From Betaproteobacteria bacterium MOLA814 (GTDB taxonomy: Bacteria > Pseudomonadota > Gammaproteobacteria > Burkholderiales > Burkholderiaceae_C): a stretch of 64,000 bases of DNA. This document shows positions 46,394 to 54,553 of the stretch, in pieces (the first letter of the stretch is position 1; the number at the start of each line of letters is the position of its first letter). The notes beneath the pieces are model-generated. The model was given only the letters and a program-made list of their open reading frames with translations. It had not been told where the DNA came from and ran no database searches. The DNA lies in assembly GCA_000496475.1 (NCBI GenBank), contig AYMW01000001.1:595018-659017 (forward strand). Reading direction: 5' to 3'. Both the position numbers and the translations under genes were made by a program.

Positions 46394-47224
46394 TCAAGTC
46401 AACATGTCAGGCTGGGTGGCGACCAAATGGTCATATATAGACTGAAAATGCAGCCAGCCAATGTATTCTGACCCTACATGCTCACGGCTGTAGCGGGCTT
46501 TATCTGGCGGCACCAATACCGGCTTGTGACCCGAGGCCTCCACCAACATCTGCTGCTTGCAGCAGCGCTCAAGGGCTATAAACCAAAATGCTGCTGCTTC
46601 AATGCTGTGCCGACTGGCGGTTAGCAAACCATGGTTTTGGTGAATGGCAGCCTTCACGCCTGTAAACCAGTCGCAGACTGCAAGGCCCGCTTTTTCTTCA
46701 ACTGCCACCTGCCCCGCCTCATCTTTAATGACCACATGGTCTTCAAAAAAAGCCGCCGCATCCTGCGAAATAGGCTCTAGTGGGCGACCCAACGCCGCAA
46801 ACGCGGTGCCATACACCGTATGGGCGTGGCACATGGCAACAATGTCTGGGTGTGCCTCATGCACCGCACCATGCAACACAAAACCAGCGCGGTTGATGGC
46901 ATGGCGACCCTCTACAACACGGCCCTTGTGGTCAGCCAAAATCAGGTTGGACACCTTGACTTGGGCAAAATGCACACACATGGGGTTGGTCCAATACAGC
47001 TCTGGATGCTCTGGGTCACGTATGGTGAGGTGACCCGCAAACCCATAATCAAACTTCTCCAGCGCAAAGGCGCGACAAGCAGCAACCAGCCTCTGCTTGA
47101 GGTGCAACCGCTCAGACTCTACATTTTTGAAGGTCGGCTTTGTCGGAAAAATTACACCTGCTTGGGTCGGCTCATAGATTGAAGGCTTGCTGTGCGCGGG
47201 CGCTGTTGTAGGGGCGGTATGCAT
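46394..47224 (-). CDS. Class II aldolase/adducin family protein
   Basis: A 276-residue zinc-dependent aldolase-like protein. Zinc ligands are visible in AMCHAHTVYG (His pair) and HQNHGLLT (His), with FDYGFAGHLTIRDPEHPELYW upstream matching the family N-terminal half. Some members act as dihydroxyphthalate-type decarboxylases rather than aldolases. Next to a Rieske oxygenase and its reductase, that role is plausible here: remove a carboxyl group after ring hydroxylation. The reaction is inferred. It starts 18 bases after the reductase stop codon. Confidence 0.85.
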   Translation of the reverse strand: MHTAPTTAPAHSKPSIYEPTQAGVIFPTKPTFKNVESERLHLKQRLVAACRAFALEKFDYGFAGHLTIRDPEHPELYWTNPMCVHFAQVKVSNLILADHKGRVVEGRHAINRAGFVLHGAVHEAHPDIVAMCHAHTVYGTAFAALGRPLEPISQDAAAFFEDHVVIKDEAGQVAVEEKAGLAVCDWFTGVKAAIHQNHGLLTASRHSIEAAAFWFIALERCCKQQMLVEASGHKPVLVPPDKARYSREHVGSEYIGWLHFQSIYDHLVATQPDMLT

Positions 47225-47242
47225 GTTGATGGCTCCAGTTCA

Positions 47243-48241
47243 TTACAGATCGAGTGTGAGGGTTGGGCTCAGTGCGCGTGACACGCACAGGGTCAGGCAT
47301 GTCTTTTTGTCGTCATCGCTCAAAATATAGTCGTGGTGTTCTACCTCACCATCGAGGTAGTCCACCTTGCACGTGCCACACAAACCAGACAGGCATGAGG
47401 TTGGCACCCGCCGCCCTGCCAACTCGAGGGCACGGACAATGGTTTCATCTGGGCCAACCGTAATTCTCTCGCCACTTTTCGTCAAAATAACATCAAAGCT
47501 GCCCGCGAGCGTCGCAACAGACGCGCTGTCAGGGGCTTTGAAGTACTCGGTGTGCACATGGCCAGTTGGCCAATGGGCACTAGATGCCGCGCAAGCCTTC
47601 ATAAAACCTGCGGGGCCACAGAAGTACACATGTGTGCCCACCGCGTGGCTGTGCAGCAGCTTGGCGATGTCTAACCCCTGGCTTGTGTCGCCGTTGTCGT
47701 AGTGGAAGTGCAATCTATCTGGCGGCACCAAGGCCAGTAACTCAGCTGAAAATGCGGCGTGTTGCGCACTGCGCGCGCAGTAATGCAGCTCAAAAGAGGC
47801 ACCTTGGTGGACCAGCTCATGCGCCATAGATTTAAGTGGGGTGATGCCAATACCACCCGCCAACAACACCGTGTGCTTGGCCTGTGTGGCCATGGCAAAT
47901 ACGTGACGCAACGGCCCCACGGTTAGCAACTGCCCCACGCGCACGTGCTCGTGCATGGCAATAGACCCACCTGTGCTCTTGGCTTTGGGCTCTTTCAAAA
48001 CACCCAACAGCCAATGAGACCGATCGCGCGGGTCACTGGCCAACGAGTAGGCGCGAACAAGCCCGCCTGGGGCCAGCACATCCACGTGCGCACCTGGTTC
48101 AAACACCGGCAGGTCATGGCCATCGGGATCGGCTAATTCGTAAGACACAATGCCATGCGCTTGCAACCGAATAGCACGGACTTGTAGCTGCCAGACTTGC
48201 GTAAGTGGTGGCGTTGTTGGCAGCTTGTCTGACGCAATCAT
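47243..48241 (-). CDS. Oxygenase reductase, ferredoxin-NAD type (VanB/PDR-like)
   Basis: A 332-residue electron-transfer protein: FAD-binding domain (about residues 15-115, with RAYSLASDPRDRS), NAD-binding domain (about 115-235, GGIGITPLKSMA) and a C-terminal plant-type 2Fe-2S ferredoxin domain (about 245-332). The ferredoxin cysteines are C-x4-C-x2-C in SCLSGLCGTCKV plus one in KTCLTLCVSRA. It passes electrons from NAD(P)H to the Rieske oxygenase. The start overlaps the oxygenase stop by four bases (ATGA), so it is translated with it. Confidence 0.92.
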   Translation of the reverse strand: MIASDKLPTTPPLTQVWQLQVRAIRLQAHGIVSYELADPDGHDLPVFEPGAHVDVLAPGGLVRAYSLASDPRDRSHWLLGVLKEPKAKSTGGSIAMHEHVRVGQLLTVGPLRHVFAMATQAKHTVLLAGGIGITPLKSMAHELVHQGASFELHYCARSAQHAAFSAELLALVPPDRLHFHYDNGDTSQGLDIAKLLHSHAVGTHVYFCGPAGFMKACAASSAHWPTGHVHTEYFKAPDSASVATLAGSFDVILTKSGERITVGPDETIVRALELAGRRVPTSCLSGLCGTCKVDYLDGEVEHHDYILSDDDKKTCLTLCVSRALSPTLTLDL

Positions 48242-49776
48242 GCATGCCTCTTCTCAAGCACATCTTGTTGCAGCAATGCCATTTTTGACTTGACGAAATC
48301 CGTACGTGCTTGCCCTCTTAAGGATTCGGATTCGCTGATGATGGCGACCACTTGCTTGGCCAAGAAACGCCTCAGCGTCACCTCTTCCTGCGTGGTTCTG
48401 CCAACGGGCAGGTCAAACACATTGCCCGAGCAATAGCTGTTGGGTTGTGAGCCACAATCGCGCAGCCACTGTGCAAATTGCTCTGGCCCAGCTTGTGGGT
48501 TGCTGCCTCGCACGGCATCGCGCAACAGCTTGCGAAACATGTACAAGCCCGCATCAAATTTGGTTGGGTTTTCTAATGCATGGATTGCAATAGGACGCTG
48601 GCTCACCATGGCTTCGTAATCACCTGGCGCGTATTGGCAGTCTTTGTAATTGTCTCTTGCGCGGTGGTCTGCAGGAATGGGCGGTATGTCGTCTAACGTG
48701 TAGTGCCCAAACCGCTCTGGTCGGCGCATGGCCACTTGACCCTCTAAGAAATCAATGGCCTCATAACCCACCATACCTTTGTCACCCACACCGCGGGTAT
48801 CAATGCCTGGCCCCATCACACGCCAACCCAGCATTTTGCTGTTGGTGTCGTCCACGGGTACCGTCCAGCGAATCATGTGAAAACGGCTGAAGTGTTTCTT
48901 TTTCTTGCCATCTTCTGAGGTGTAGGCATGCAAACTCAAATTTGGCAACACTTGATGCTGCACGCGAATGAACATGTGGTCTGTGTCTGATCGCCTGGCA
49001 CCCGAACCAGCCAAGCCACGCCCACCTTGCACAGGCACAAAATGCATGTCAGGCGGGACCTCCATGGAGGCAGCGCCCACCTCGTCAAATGTGGTGCCTT
49101 GAAAATGCTCACCCGTCACCTGTTGCTTGGCATGCAATGCCATGGTGTGGTAATTGTCAGCTGAGTTGTCTTGAACTTGCAACCAATTGCAATGCTCGAA
49201 ATTGCTGTAAGGCACCAACTCGTCACCATTTTCGACCGTAAAGTTACCCTCCCATTCGGGGAAAGGTGGCTCTTGGTCTGGGGGCCCCATGTATGCGAAT
49301 ACAAGGCCATGCAACTCAAATGCTTTGTAAGCGCCTTGGCGAATAGAGCAGCGGTAGCGCTCGCCCTCCTCCTCCTCGCCTTGCGGAAACGGCACACGCA
49401 AACAAGTGCCATCAACGTCGAACACCATGCCGTGGTAACAGCAAGAAATGCCACGCGTTTGAATCTTGCCGTATTCCAACGAGGCACCTCTGTGTACACA
49501 GTGCGCGTGCAGCAACCCAATTTGGCCAGAACCATCTCGAAATGCCACCAACTCTTCGCCCATGATCATCAAGAATCTTGGCGTGTCGGTGAGCTCAATG
49601 GACATGCAAACAGGATGCCAAAACCTGCGCATGTACTCCCCTAAGGGCGTTCCAGCCCCAGTCTCTGTGAGTTCTGGGTCATGGCCTGACACCTTGTTTG
49701 TGTAGTAGCCCCCAAATGGCTGCAGTTTCTTTTCAATGGGCGCAGCCGATTGGGCTGTCGTGTCGTGTGTGGTCAT
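48238..49776 (-). CDS. Rieske non-haem iron oxygenase, alpha subunit
   Basis: The 512-residue catalytic subunit of an aromatic-ring or related oxygenase. The Rieske 2Fe-2S site is C93/H95 (CVHRG) and C112/H115 (CCYHG), and the mononuclear iron site has the NSADNYHTMALH motif (H210, H215). It resembles phthalate dioxygenase-type alpha subunits that work with a single reductase. The ATG at 49776 has a CAGGAG site. The first gene of a four-gene minus-strand unit with the reductase, class II aldolase and GntR regulator. The substrate is not shown by the sequence. Confidence 0.92.
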   Translation of the reverse strand: MTTHDTTAQSAAPIEKKLQPFGGYYTNKVSGHDPELTETGAGTPLGEYMRRFWHPVCMSIELTDTPRFLMIMGEELVAFRDGSGQIGLLHAHCVHRGASLEYGKIQTRGISCCYHGMVFDVDGTCLRVPFPQGEEEEGERYRCSIRQGAYKAFELHGLVFAYMGPPDQEPPFPEWEGNFTVENGDELVPYSNFEHCNWLQVQDNSADNYHTMALHAKQQVTGEHFQGTTFDEVGAASMEVPPDMHFVPVQGGRGLAGSGARRSDTDHMFIRVQHQVLPNLSLHAYTSEDGKKKKHFSRFHMIRWTVPVDDTNSKMLGWRVMGPGIDTRGVGDKGMVGYEAIDFLEGQVAMRRPERFGHYTLDDIPPIPADHRARDNYKDCQYAPGDYEAMVSQRPIAIHALENPTKFDAGLYMFRKLLRDAVRGSNPQAGPEQFAQWLRDCGSQPNSYCSGNVFDLPVGRTTQEEVTLRRFLAKQVVAIISESESLRGQARTDFVKSKMALLQQDVLEKRHA

Positions 49777-49813
49777 TGGGGCGCTCCTGAAGCTGGTCAA
49801 TTAGTGTCTACTG

Positions 49814-49831
49814 AACTCTGTATACAGAGTT
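49814..49831. promoter_or_regulatory. Perfect 18-bp palindrome upstream of the oxygenase operon
   Basis: AACTCTGTATACAGAGTT is fully self-complementary. It is 38 bases upstream of the Rieske oxygenase start codon. The TGTATACA core is of the kind bound by many FCD-type GntR regulators, so it is the likely operator of the regulator at 45653-46330. Confidence 0.75.
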
Positions 49832-49962
49832 TAAAGGCAGCTGTACGCTGCTGTCACTGGGAGTAACCCGCAGTGCTTGGCAGTGGCCACGCCTACTCTT
49901 AGCACCCCGCGCGACCAGCCACCAACAGGTGTCGGGTGCTGGAGACCTTGGTCGTCAAGCGG

Positions 49963-52257
49963 TCATGCCACCAAACGAATCGGCTCCAGTGCGTCGCCTT
50001 GGGGCAAGATACGACCAATGATGGCCGTGTGTGTGTAGCCCAGCGCTTGCAGCGCTGTCACGCAGGCCTGCACGTGGTCGCCAGGTACGCTGGCCAACAA
50101 ACCACCTGCTGTTTGTGGGTCAAATAGCAGTGGGTAGCTGGGATGCTGGGCAAACTCAGCCTGGTTGCTCAAAGCCCGACGCAACCGCACATTGGCCGGC
50201 TGCAAGGAACTGAGAATACCCGCAGCCACCGTCTCAAGCGCACCGTCTAACAACGGCAGGCTAGACAGGCTTATCTGGGCATCCACACCCGATGGTCGCG
50301 TCATTTCCACCAAATGACCTAGCAAACCAAAGCCTGTGAGGTCGGTGCAAGCCGTGGCGCCGTGTGCACGCAGACATTGCGCGCCCAATTGGTTGGACTG
50401 AATCATCGATTGCAAGGCGGCGTCAATCCAACGCCCACGCGCCTTCAAACTGGCGTGCGCAGCAAACAACGTACCTGTACCAATCGGCTTGGTCAGTACC
50501 AGCACATCACCGGCTTGCATACCACCTTTGCGCATCAAGGCTTCTAAGTCGTCGTCAATCAGGCCGTTGATGGCAAAGCCCAATGCCAGCTCTTGACCCT
50601 CGCCAGTGTGCCCACCCACCAAGGCGCAACCAGCCGCATTCAATACCTCAACAGCGCCGCTCATCATTTGCAACAACAAGTCTTCGACCTTGGCCTCTAG
50701 GCCGGGCGGCACGGTGGCAACGGCTGTGGCCGATTGGGCTTGCGCACCCATGGCGAAAATATCGCCAAGCGCGTGGTTGGCGGCTATCTTGCCAAAGATA
50801 TAGGGGTCATCAACAAATGCACGGAAAAAGTCAACCGAATGCACCATGGCTTTGCCAGGCGGTACGCGCACCACGGCGGCATCGTCGGGCGCGTGCAGGC
50901 CAACCAGCACGTCGTCACGCTGAATCACTTGCAAGCCGCCCAAGGCACGCGACAACACATTGGCCCCCACCTTGGCACCACAACCGCCACAGCGCATGGC
51001 CATGGCAGAAATGGCTTGCAGCGACTCATCGGCACTGAGCGCCAAGCCCATGGCGGCTGAACGGGTGCTTGAGTGGGCCATGTTGTTGGACATGTCAGGA
51101 AACTCAGAGAACTTGCGCATAAAGCGCCGGTCAATCCAATCCTTCCAGCGCCACACCCACTGACCAGAGAAGCCCAGCGCACCGCGTGAGGCAACTGCGT
51201 AGGCATCGCCTGTGCTGATGAGCGCCAGCCATCCACGCTGGGGGTGGTAGGGCTTTAGCGGCTTGTCTTGCACGGAACGACGCAAGTTGTCTGCCAACGG
51301 GCGGCTCTGACGCACCGCAAACACGCCGGCTTTGGGCAACGCGTGGTTGTTCATAGAGGCAATGTCGCCAGCCGCAAAAACGTGCGGGTCGTTGGTGCAC
51401 TGCAAGCAGTCATTGACCACCAAGAAACCGCTGGCATCCAACGCCAACCCTGTATCGCGTAGCCACAGCGCACCACCAGCCTGCGTGACCCAAATGGTTT
51501 CGTCTACGGCCACCACGTCGCCGTTGGCGCAATGCAGCTGACCGGCATCAACCTGGGTCACTTGGCCATTGACATGAACCGTGACACCGCGCGCAGCAAG
51601 CACCATTGCAAACCGCTTGCGCACCCGCGCGTTGTGCGTGGGCAAGATGCAAGGGTCGGCGCTGAAGATATGAAATTGAAGTGACTGGGGGTCACGTCCC
51701 ATGTCTTTAAGTTCACGGTGCAACCGGTGCTGCATGGCCAGCAGCAGCTCAACCCCACCAGCGCCGGCACCCACCACAGCGATGCGAAGCGGGCCTTGCG
51801 TGTGTTGCTGCACCCGCGCTAACAGCGCCAACCAGCGCTGGTTGAACTGGTGAATGGGCTTAACCGCAACCGCGTGTTGTTCAGCACCTGCTACGCCGCC
51901 AAGCTGCGGCGTGGAGCCAATGTTGATAGACAACCGGTCATAAGGTACTGGCGGTCGATTGGCGCACAACACGTGTTTGTTATGACGATCTATGCCAACC
52001 ACGGTATCGCGGTACAGCCGCGCGCCAGCAAACACGGCCAATTTACCCAAGTCAATGTGCACGTCGTCATAACTGTAATGGCCGGCCACATAGCCTGGCA
52101 GCATGCCAGAGTAAGGCGTGTGCACGTCGGTGCAAATTAAGGTCAAACGCACGCCAGGCATGGGTTGCATGGCAAAACGTTTGAGTACGCCCACATGGCT
52201 GTGGCCGCCACCCACCAAAACGATATCGCGGGCTATAGGCTGACTGGGTGTTTGCAT
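49963..52257 (-). CDS. selD: Selenophosphate synthase fused to an NADH-dehydrogenase-like domain (SelD/SenC)
   Basis: SelD makes selenophosphate from selenide, ATP and water. The 764-residue protein is a fusion. Residues 1-380 form a pyridine-nucleotide-disulfide oxidoreductase-like domain with two Rossmann motifs (VGGGHSHV at 14-22, VVGAGAGGVE at 161-170) and FAAGDIA near 295. Residues 420-764 form the SelD domain. The catalytic Cys is C426 in CGGCGAKVG and the Lys is K429; the second Cys of the E. coli CGCK motif is replaced by Ala, while C423 is nearby. DDAAVV and LVGGHTGEG match SelD metal and ATP sites. Next to senB, senA and egtD it fills the senC role in selenoneine synthesis. It overlaps senB by 25 bases. 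Confidence 0.95.
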   Translation of the reverse strand: MQTPSQPIARDIVLVGGGHSHVGVLKRFAMQPMPGVRLTLICTDVHTPYSGMLPGYVAGHYSYDDVHIDLGKLAVFAGARLYRDTVVGIDRHNKHVLCANRPPVPYDRLSINIGSTPQLGGVAGAEQHAVAVKPIHQFNQRWLALLARVQQHTQGPLRIAVVGAGAGGVELLLAMQHRLHRELKDMGRDPQSLQFHIFSADPCILPTHNARVRKRFAMVLAARGVTVHVNGQVTQVDAGQLHCANGDVVAVDETIWVTQAGGALWLRDTGLALDASGFLVVNDCLQCTNDPHVFAAGDIASMNNHALPKAGVFAVRQSRPLADNLRRSVQDKPLKPYHPQRGWLALISTGDAYAVASRGALGFSGQWVWRWKDWIDRRFMRKFSEFPDMSNNMAHSSTRSAAMGLALSADESLQAISAMAMRCGGCGAKVGANVLSRALGGLQVIQRDDVLVGLHAPDDAAVVRVPPGKAMVHSVDFFRAFVDDPYIFGKIAANHALGDIFAMGAQAQSATAVATVPPGLEAKVEDLLLQMMSGAVEVLNAAGCALVGGHTGEGQELALGFAINGLIDDDLEALMRKGGMQAGDVLVLTKPIGTGTLFAAHASLKARGRWIDAALQSMIQSNQLGAQCLRAHGATACTDLTGFGLLGHLVEMTRPSGVDAQISLSSLPLLDGALETVAAGILSSLQPANVRLRRALSNQAEFAQHPSYPLLFDPQTAGGLLASVPGDHVQACVTALQALGYTHTAIIGRILPQGDALEPIRLVA

Positions 52258-53261
52258 GCGTTGTTTGGTTGTTTGGAATTGTCTTGCAGCTCGTCCAAGA
52301 GATGCAGCAGTGCTGCTCTTTCAGCTTGCTGGGCGAACAGCGGCGCACGTGCCCCGCATTGCATGTGTAATTGGCTGTACAGCGGGTCAGTGCCACGGTT
52401 GTCGCAGCGGCGCAGAAGTTGTACAAGTTGCTGCGCATCATCCCAGTCAAAGTAACCCAAGTAATCAGCGCCCAACATACCCACATTGCCAGCGATGCGC
52501 GAGGCTAACACAGGTGTACCAGAGCGCACAGCCTCCATCAGCACGTGCGCACCGCCTTCCATGGCACTGGTATGAACCAGCACATGGGCTTGCTGGATAC
52601 GACGGCGGGTTTGGGCATGCGTCAGGGCCCCAAGCCAACGGTAGTTCAGGCACTGAGCGGCCGTTGTTTGGGCTTGCTCGCCCAAAGTAACATCCAGCGA
52701 AGCACCTATATGGTCAATACAAATAGTGCCATTTGGCGCAAGCAGCTGCGCTGCATTGAAGAGCGTTTGCGGTGACTTCTCTTGGCGCAAGTGCCCGACC
52801 ATCAGGGCGCGCAAGTGGCGGCTGGTTTTAGGCAGCGTCTGGCGGGCACTGGTAGACTGAAAAATGACGCGGGTTTTGTTGCGCAGCGCTGGCGGCAAAG
52901 CCTCAGCACCGAGCTCTTGGAGAACCACCAAGCACTGGGCCACATGCAGAGAACTTTGCGCGGCTTCATCACTGTGAATGTCACGGTACAAGTCTGTGCC
53001 AGTCAACACCACAGCCAACGCAGGTGACTGGGTCTGCTCTGAGCGCATGCGAGACCAAGCGGCAATGGCAGCAGCAGATTTGCGCGCATGCAAAGCCAAC
53101 ATGGCAACATCAGCGCCAGCCTCGGGCCCGTCAGGCCAATGCGACGCAATGCGCACCTGATAACGCGGTTGTAACAATTGTTGCCAGCGCCTCGCTGTTT
53201 GCCAATTGCCATTGTTGGCATCGGCTAGGGCTGGACTGATAATGACAACCTGTTGTTTCAT
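52233..53261 (-). CDS. senB: Selenosugar synthase SenB (glycosyltransferase family)
   Basis: A 342-residue GT-B-type glycosyltransferase that matches the family placed next to SelD and the SenA enzyme in selenoneine loci. SenB is known to join selenophosphate and a UDP-sugar to make a selenosugar. The N-terminal IISPALADANNGNWQTARRW block is characteristic, followed by VVLTGTDLYRD near residue 85, the GHLRQEKSPQTLF segment (about 155-167) and the GT4-type acidic motif around residues 232-244 (E235, E243). It starts 14 bases from senA on the opposite strand. It overlaps senC by 25 bases at its end, so senB and senC are co-transcribed. Confidence 0.9.
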   Translation of the reverse strand: MKQQVVIISPALADANNGNWQTARRWQQLLQPRYQVRIASHWPDGPEAGADVAMLALHARKSAAAIAAWSRMRSEQTQSPALAVVLTGTDLYRDIHSDEAAQSSLHVAQCLVVLQELGAEALPPALRNKTRVIFQSTSARQTLPKTSRHLRALMVGHLRQEKSPQTLFNAAQLLAPNGTICIDHIGASLDVTLGEQAQTTAAQCLNYRWLGALTHAQTRRRIQQAHVLVHTSAMEGGAHVLMEAVRSGTPVLASRIAGNVGMLGADYLGYFDWDDAQQLVQLLRRCDNRGTDPLYSQLHMQCGARAPLFAQQAERAALLHLLDELQDNSKQPNNACKHPVSL

Positions 53262-53280
53262 AACTTGGACTGATTATGTC
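53232..53280. repeat. Near-perfect 15-bp direct repeat at the senA-senB divergence
   Basis: TGGACTGATAATGAC (53232-53246) and TGGACTGATTATGTC (53266-53280) agree at 13 of 15 bases and lie 34 bases apart. The second copy covers the senA start codon; the first lies inside senB near codons 6-10. They may be binding sites for a regulator of both genes or a chance duplication. Confidence 0.45.
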
Positions 53281-54553
53281 ACTCACACCAATTCCCCTCA
53301 GTGTTTCATGGCACCCTGCCGTTCAAGCCCGCACGTCTGATGCGGCCACATTGGGGGGGTTGCTGGACGCCAGCCGGTCGCGCACGCTGGCTCTCATAGA
53401 CTGCTTTGATGCTGCGCTAGGTGCCGACATTGGGGTGCCCCTGCACCCACATTACAACCCACCCATTTGGGAACTGGGCCACGTCGGCTGGTTCCAAAAC
53501 CACTGGGTACGACGCAACGTACAACGCGCAAACGGTACACGCTACGACCCTGCGCTGGCCATGGCTCAGCGTGCAGCCATTGCGCACGATGCACAGGCCG
53601 ATGCCGATGCAGTTGCAGATGCCCTGTACGACTCCAGCCTTGTGGGCCACACCAGCCGTTGGGACTTGCCACTGCCAAGCCTAGCGCAGACACGCCACCA
53701 GTTGAACGCTGGGCTACAACACACACTTGAGTTGCTGGCGCAATGCCCACATAGCGATGACGCTTTGTATGTTTACCGCTTGGCGCTGTTCCATGAGGAC
53801 ATGCACAGCGAGGCGGCGGTGAACACCGCGCAAACGCTGGGCATACCGGTTGACCCGTCACTTGTAACGGCAGCTCAACACGCCCCACCACACCAAGCCT
53901 TGCAGCTGCATCTCCCTGCTTGCCGCTGGCAACTGGGCAACACGCAACCAGGATTCTCCTTTGACAACGAGCTTGGCGGCCACGACGTTGTGTTGCCCAG
54001 CTTCAAGATCGACACACAAGCCGTCAACTGGGACAAGTTTCTGCCATTCATTGAGGACGATGGCTATGCCAACCCCAGGTGGTGGTCTGAAGAGGGCTGG
54101 CAATGGCGCACCACGCATGCACACGCCATGCCACGGTACCTGCGCAACGCAGGGCTGGACGGTGGGTGGCAATGCCAGCGGTTTGGCCAATGGCATGCCT
54201 TGGACAAACAGGCCAGCGCAACACACCTCAATTTGTTTGAAGTACAGGCTTGGTGCCTGTGGGCGGGGGTGCAGTTGCCCACGGAGGCGCAGTGGGAATG
54301 CGCCGCTGTGACACAACCGGATTTTGTTTGGGGCAACGTGTGGGAATGGACAGCCAGCAAGTTTGAGCCTTACCCGGGGTTTGTGCCTCACCCTTACCAA
54401 GACTACTCACAACCGTGGTTTAACAGCCGCCAGGTATTGCGAGGCGCCAGCCTTGCCACCACCGAACGCATGGCACACCCGCTGTACCGCAACTTTTTTG
54501 AACCAGCTCGGAATGACTTACTGTCAGGTTTCCGCACCTGTTTACCGACTTAA
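53276..54553 (+). CDS. senA: Selenoneine synthase SenA (EgtB homologue)
   Basis: A 425-residue non-haem iron enzyme of the EgtB/OvoA type. The N-terminal DinB-like domain has the iron-binding histidines H69 (WELGHVGW) and H173/H177 in the HEDMHSE motif. The C-terminal FGE-sulfatase domain has PTEAQWECAA, GNVWEWTAS and the ending RNDLLSGFRTC. EgtB enzymes oxidatively couple a sulfur compound to hercynine; SenA does it with a selenosugar, giving selenoneine after elimination. I assign SenA, not EgtB, because the gene sits back to back with senB and senC. Sequence alone does not prove selenium specificity. It is convergent with egtD, overlapping it by 4 bases. Confidence 0.9.
   Translation: MSLTPIPLSVSWHPAVQARTSDAATLGGLLDASRSRTLALIDCFDAALGADIGVPLHPHYNPPIWELGHVGWFQNHWVRRNVQRANGTRYDPALAMAQRAAIAHDAQADADAVADALYDSSLVGHTSRWDLPLPSLAQTRHQLNAGLQHTLELLAQCPHSDDALYVYRLALFHEDMHSEAAVNTAQTLGIPVDPSLVTAAQHAPPHQALQLHLPACRWQLGNTQPGFSFDNELGGHDVVLPSFKIDTQAVNWDKFLPFIEDDGYANPRWWSEEGWQWRTTHAHAMPRYLRNAGLDGGWQCQRFGQWHALDKQASATHLNLFEVQAWCLWAGVQLPTEAQWECAAVTQPDFVWGNVWEWTASKFEPYPGFVPHPYQDYSQPWFNSRQVLRGASLATTERMAHPLYRNFFEPARNDLLSGFRTCLPT

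Noticed and set aside
53276-54553. Ergothioneine EgtB
   Set aside because: It is EgtB-like, but egtA, egtC and egtE are missing and the gene stands with senB and a SelD; SenA is preferred though not proven.
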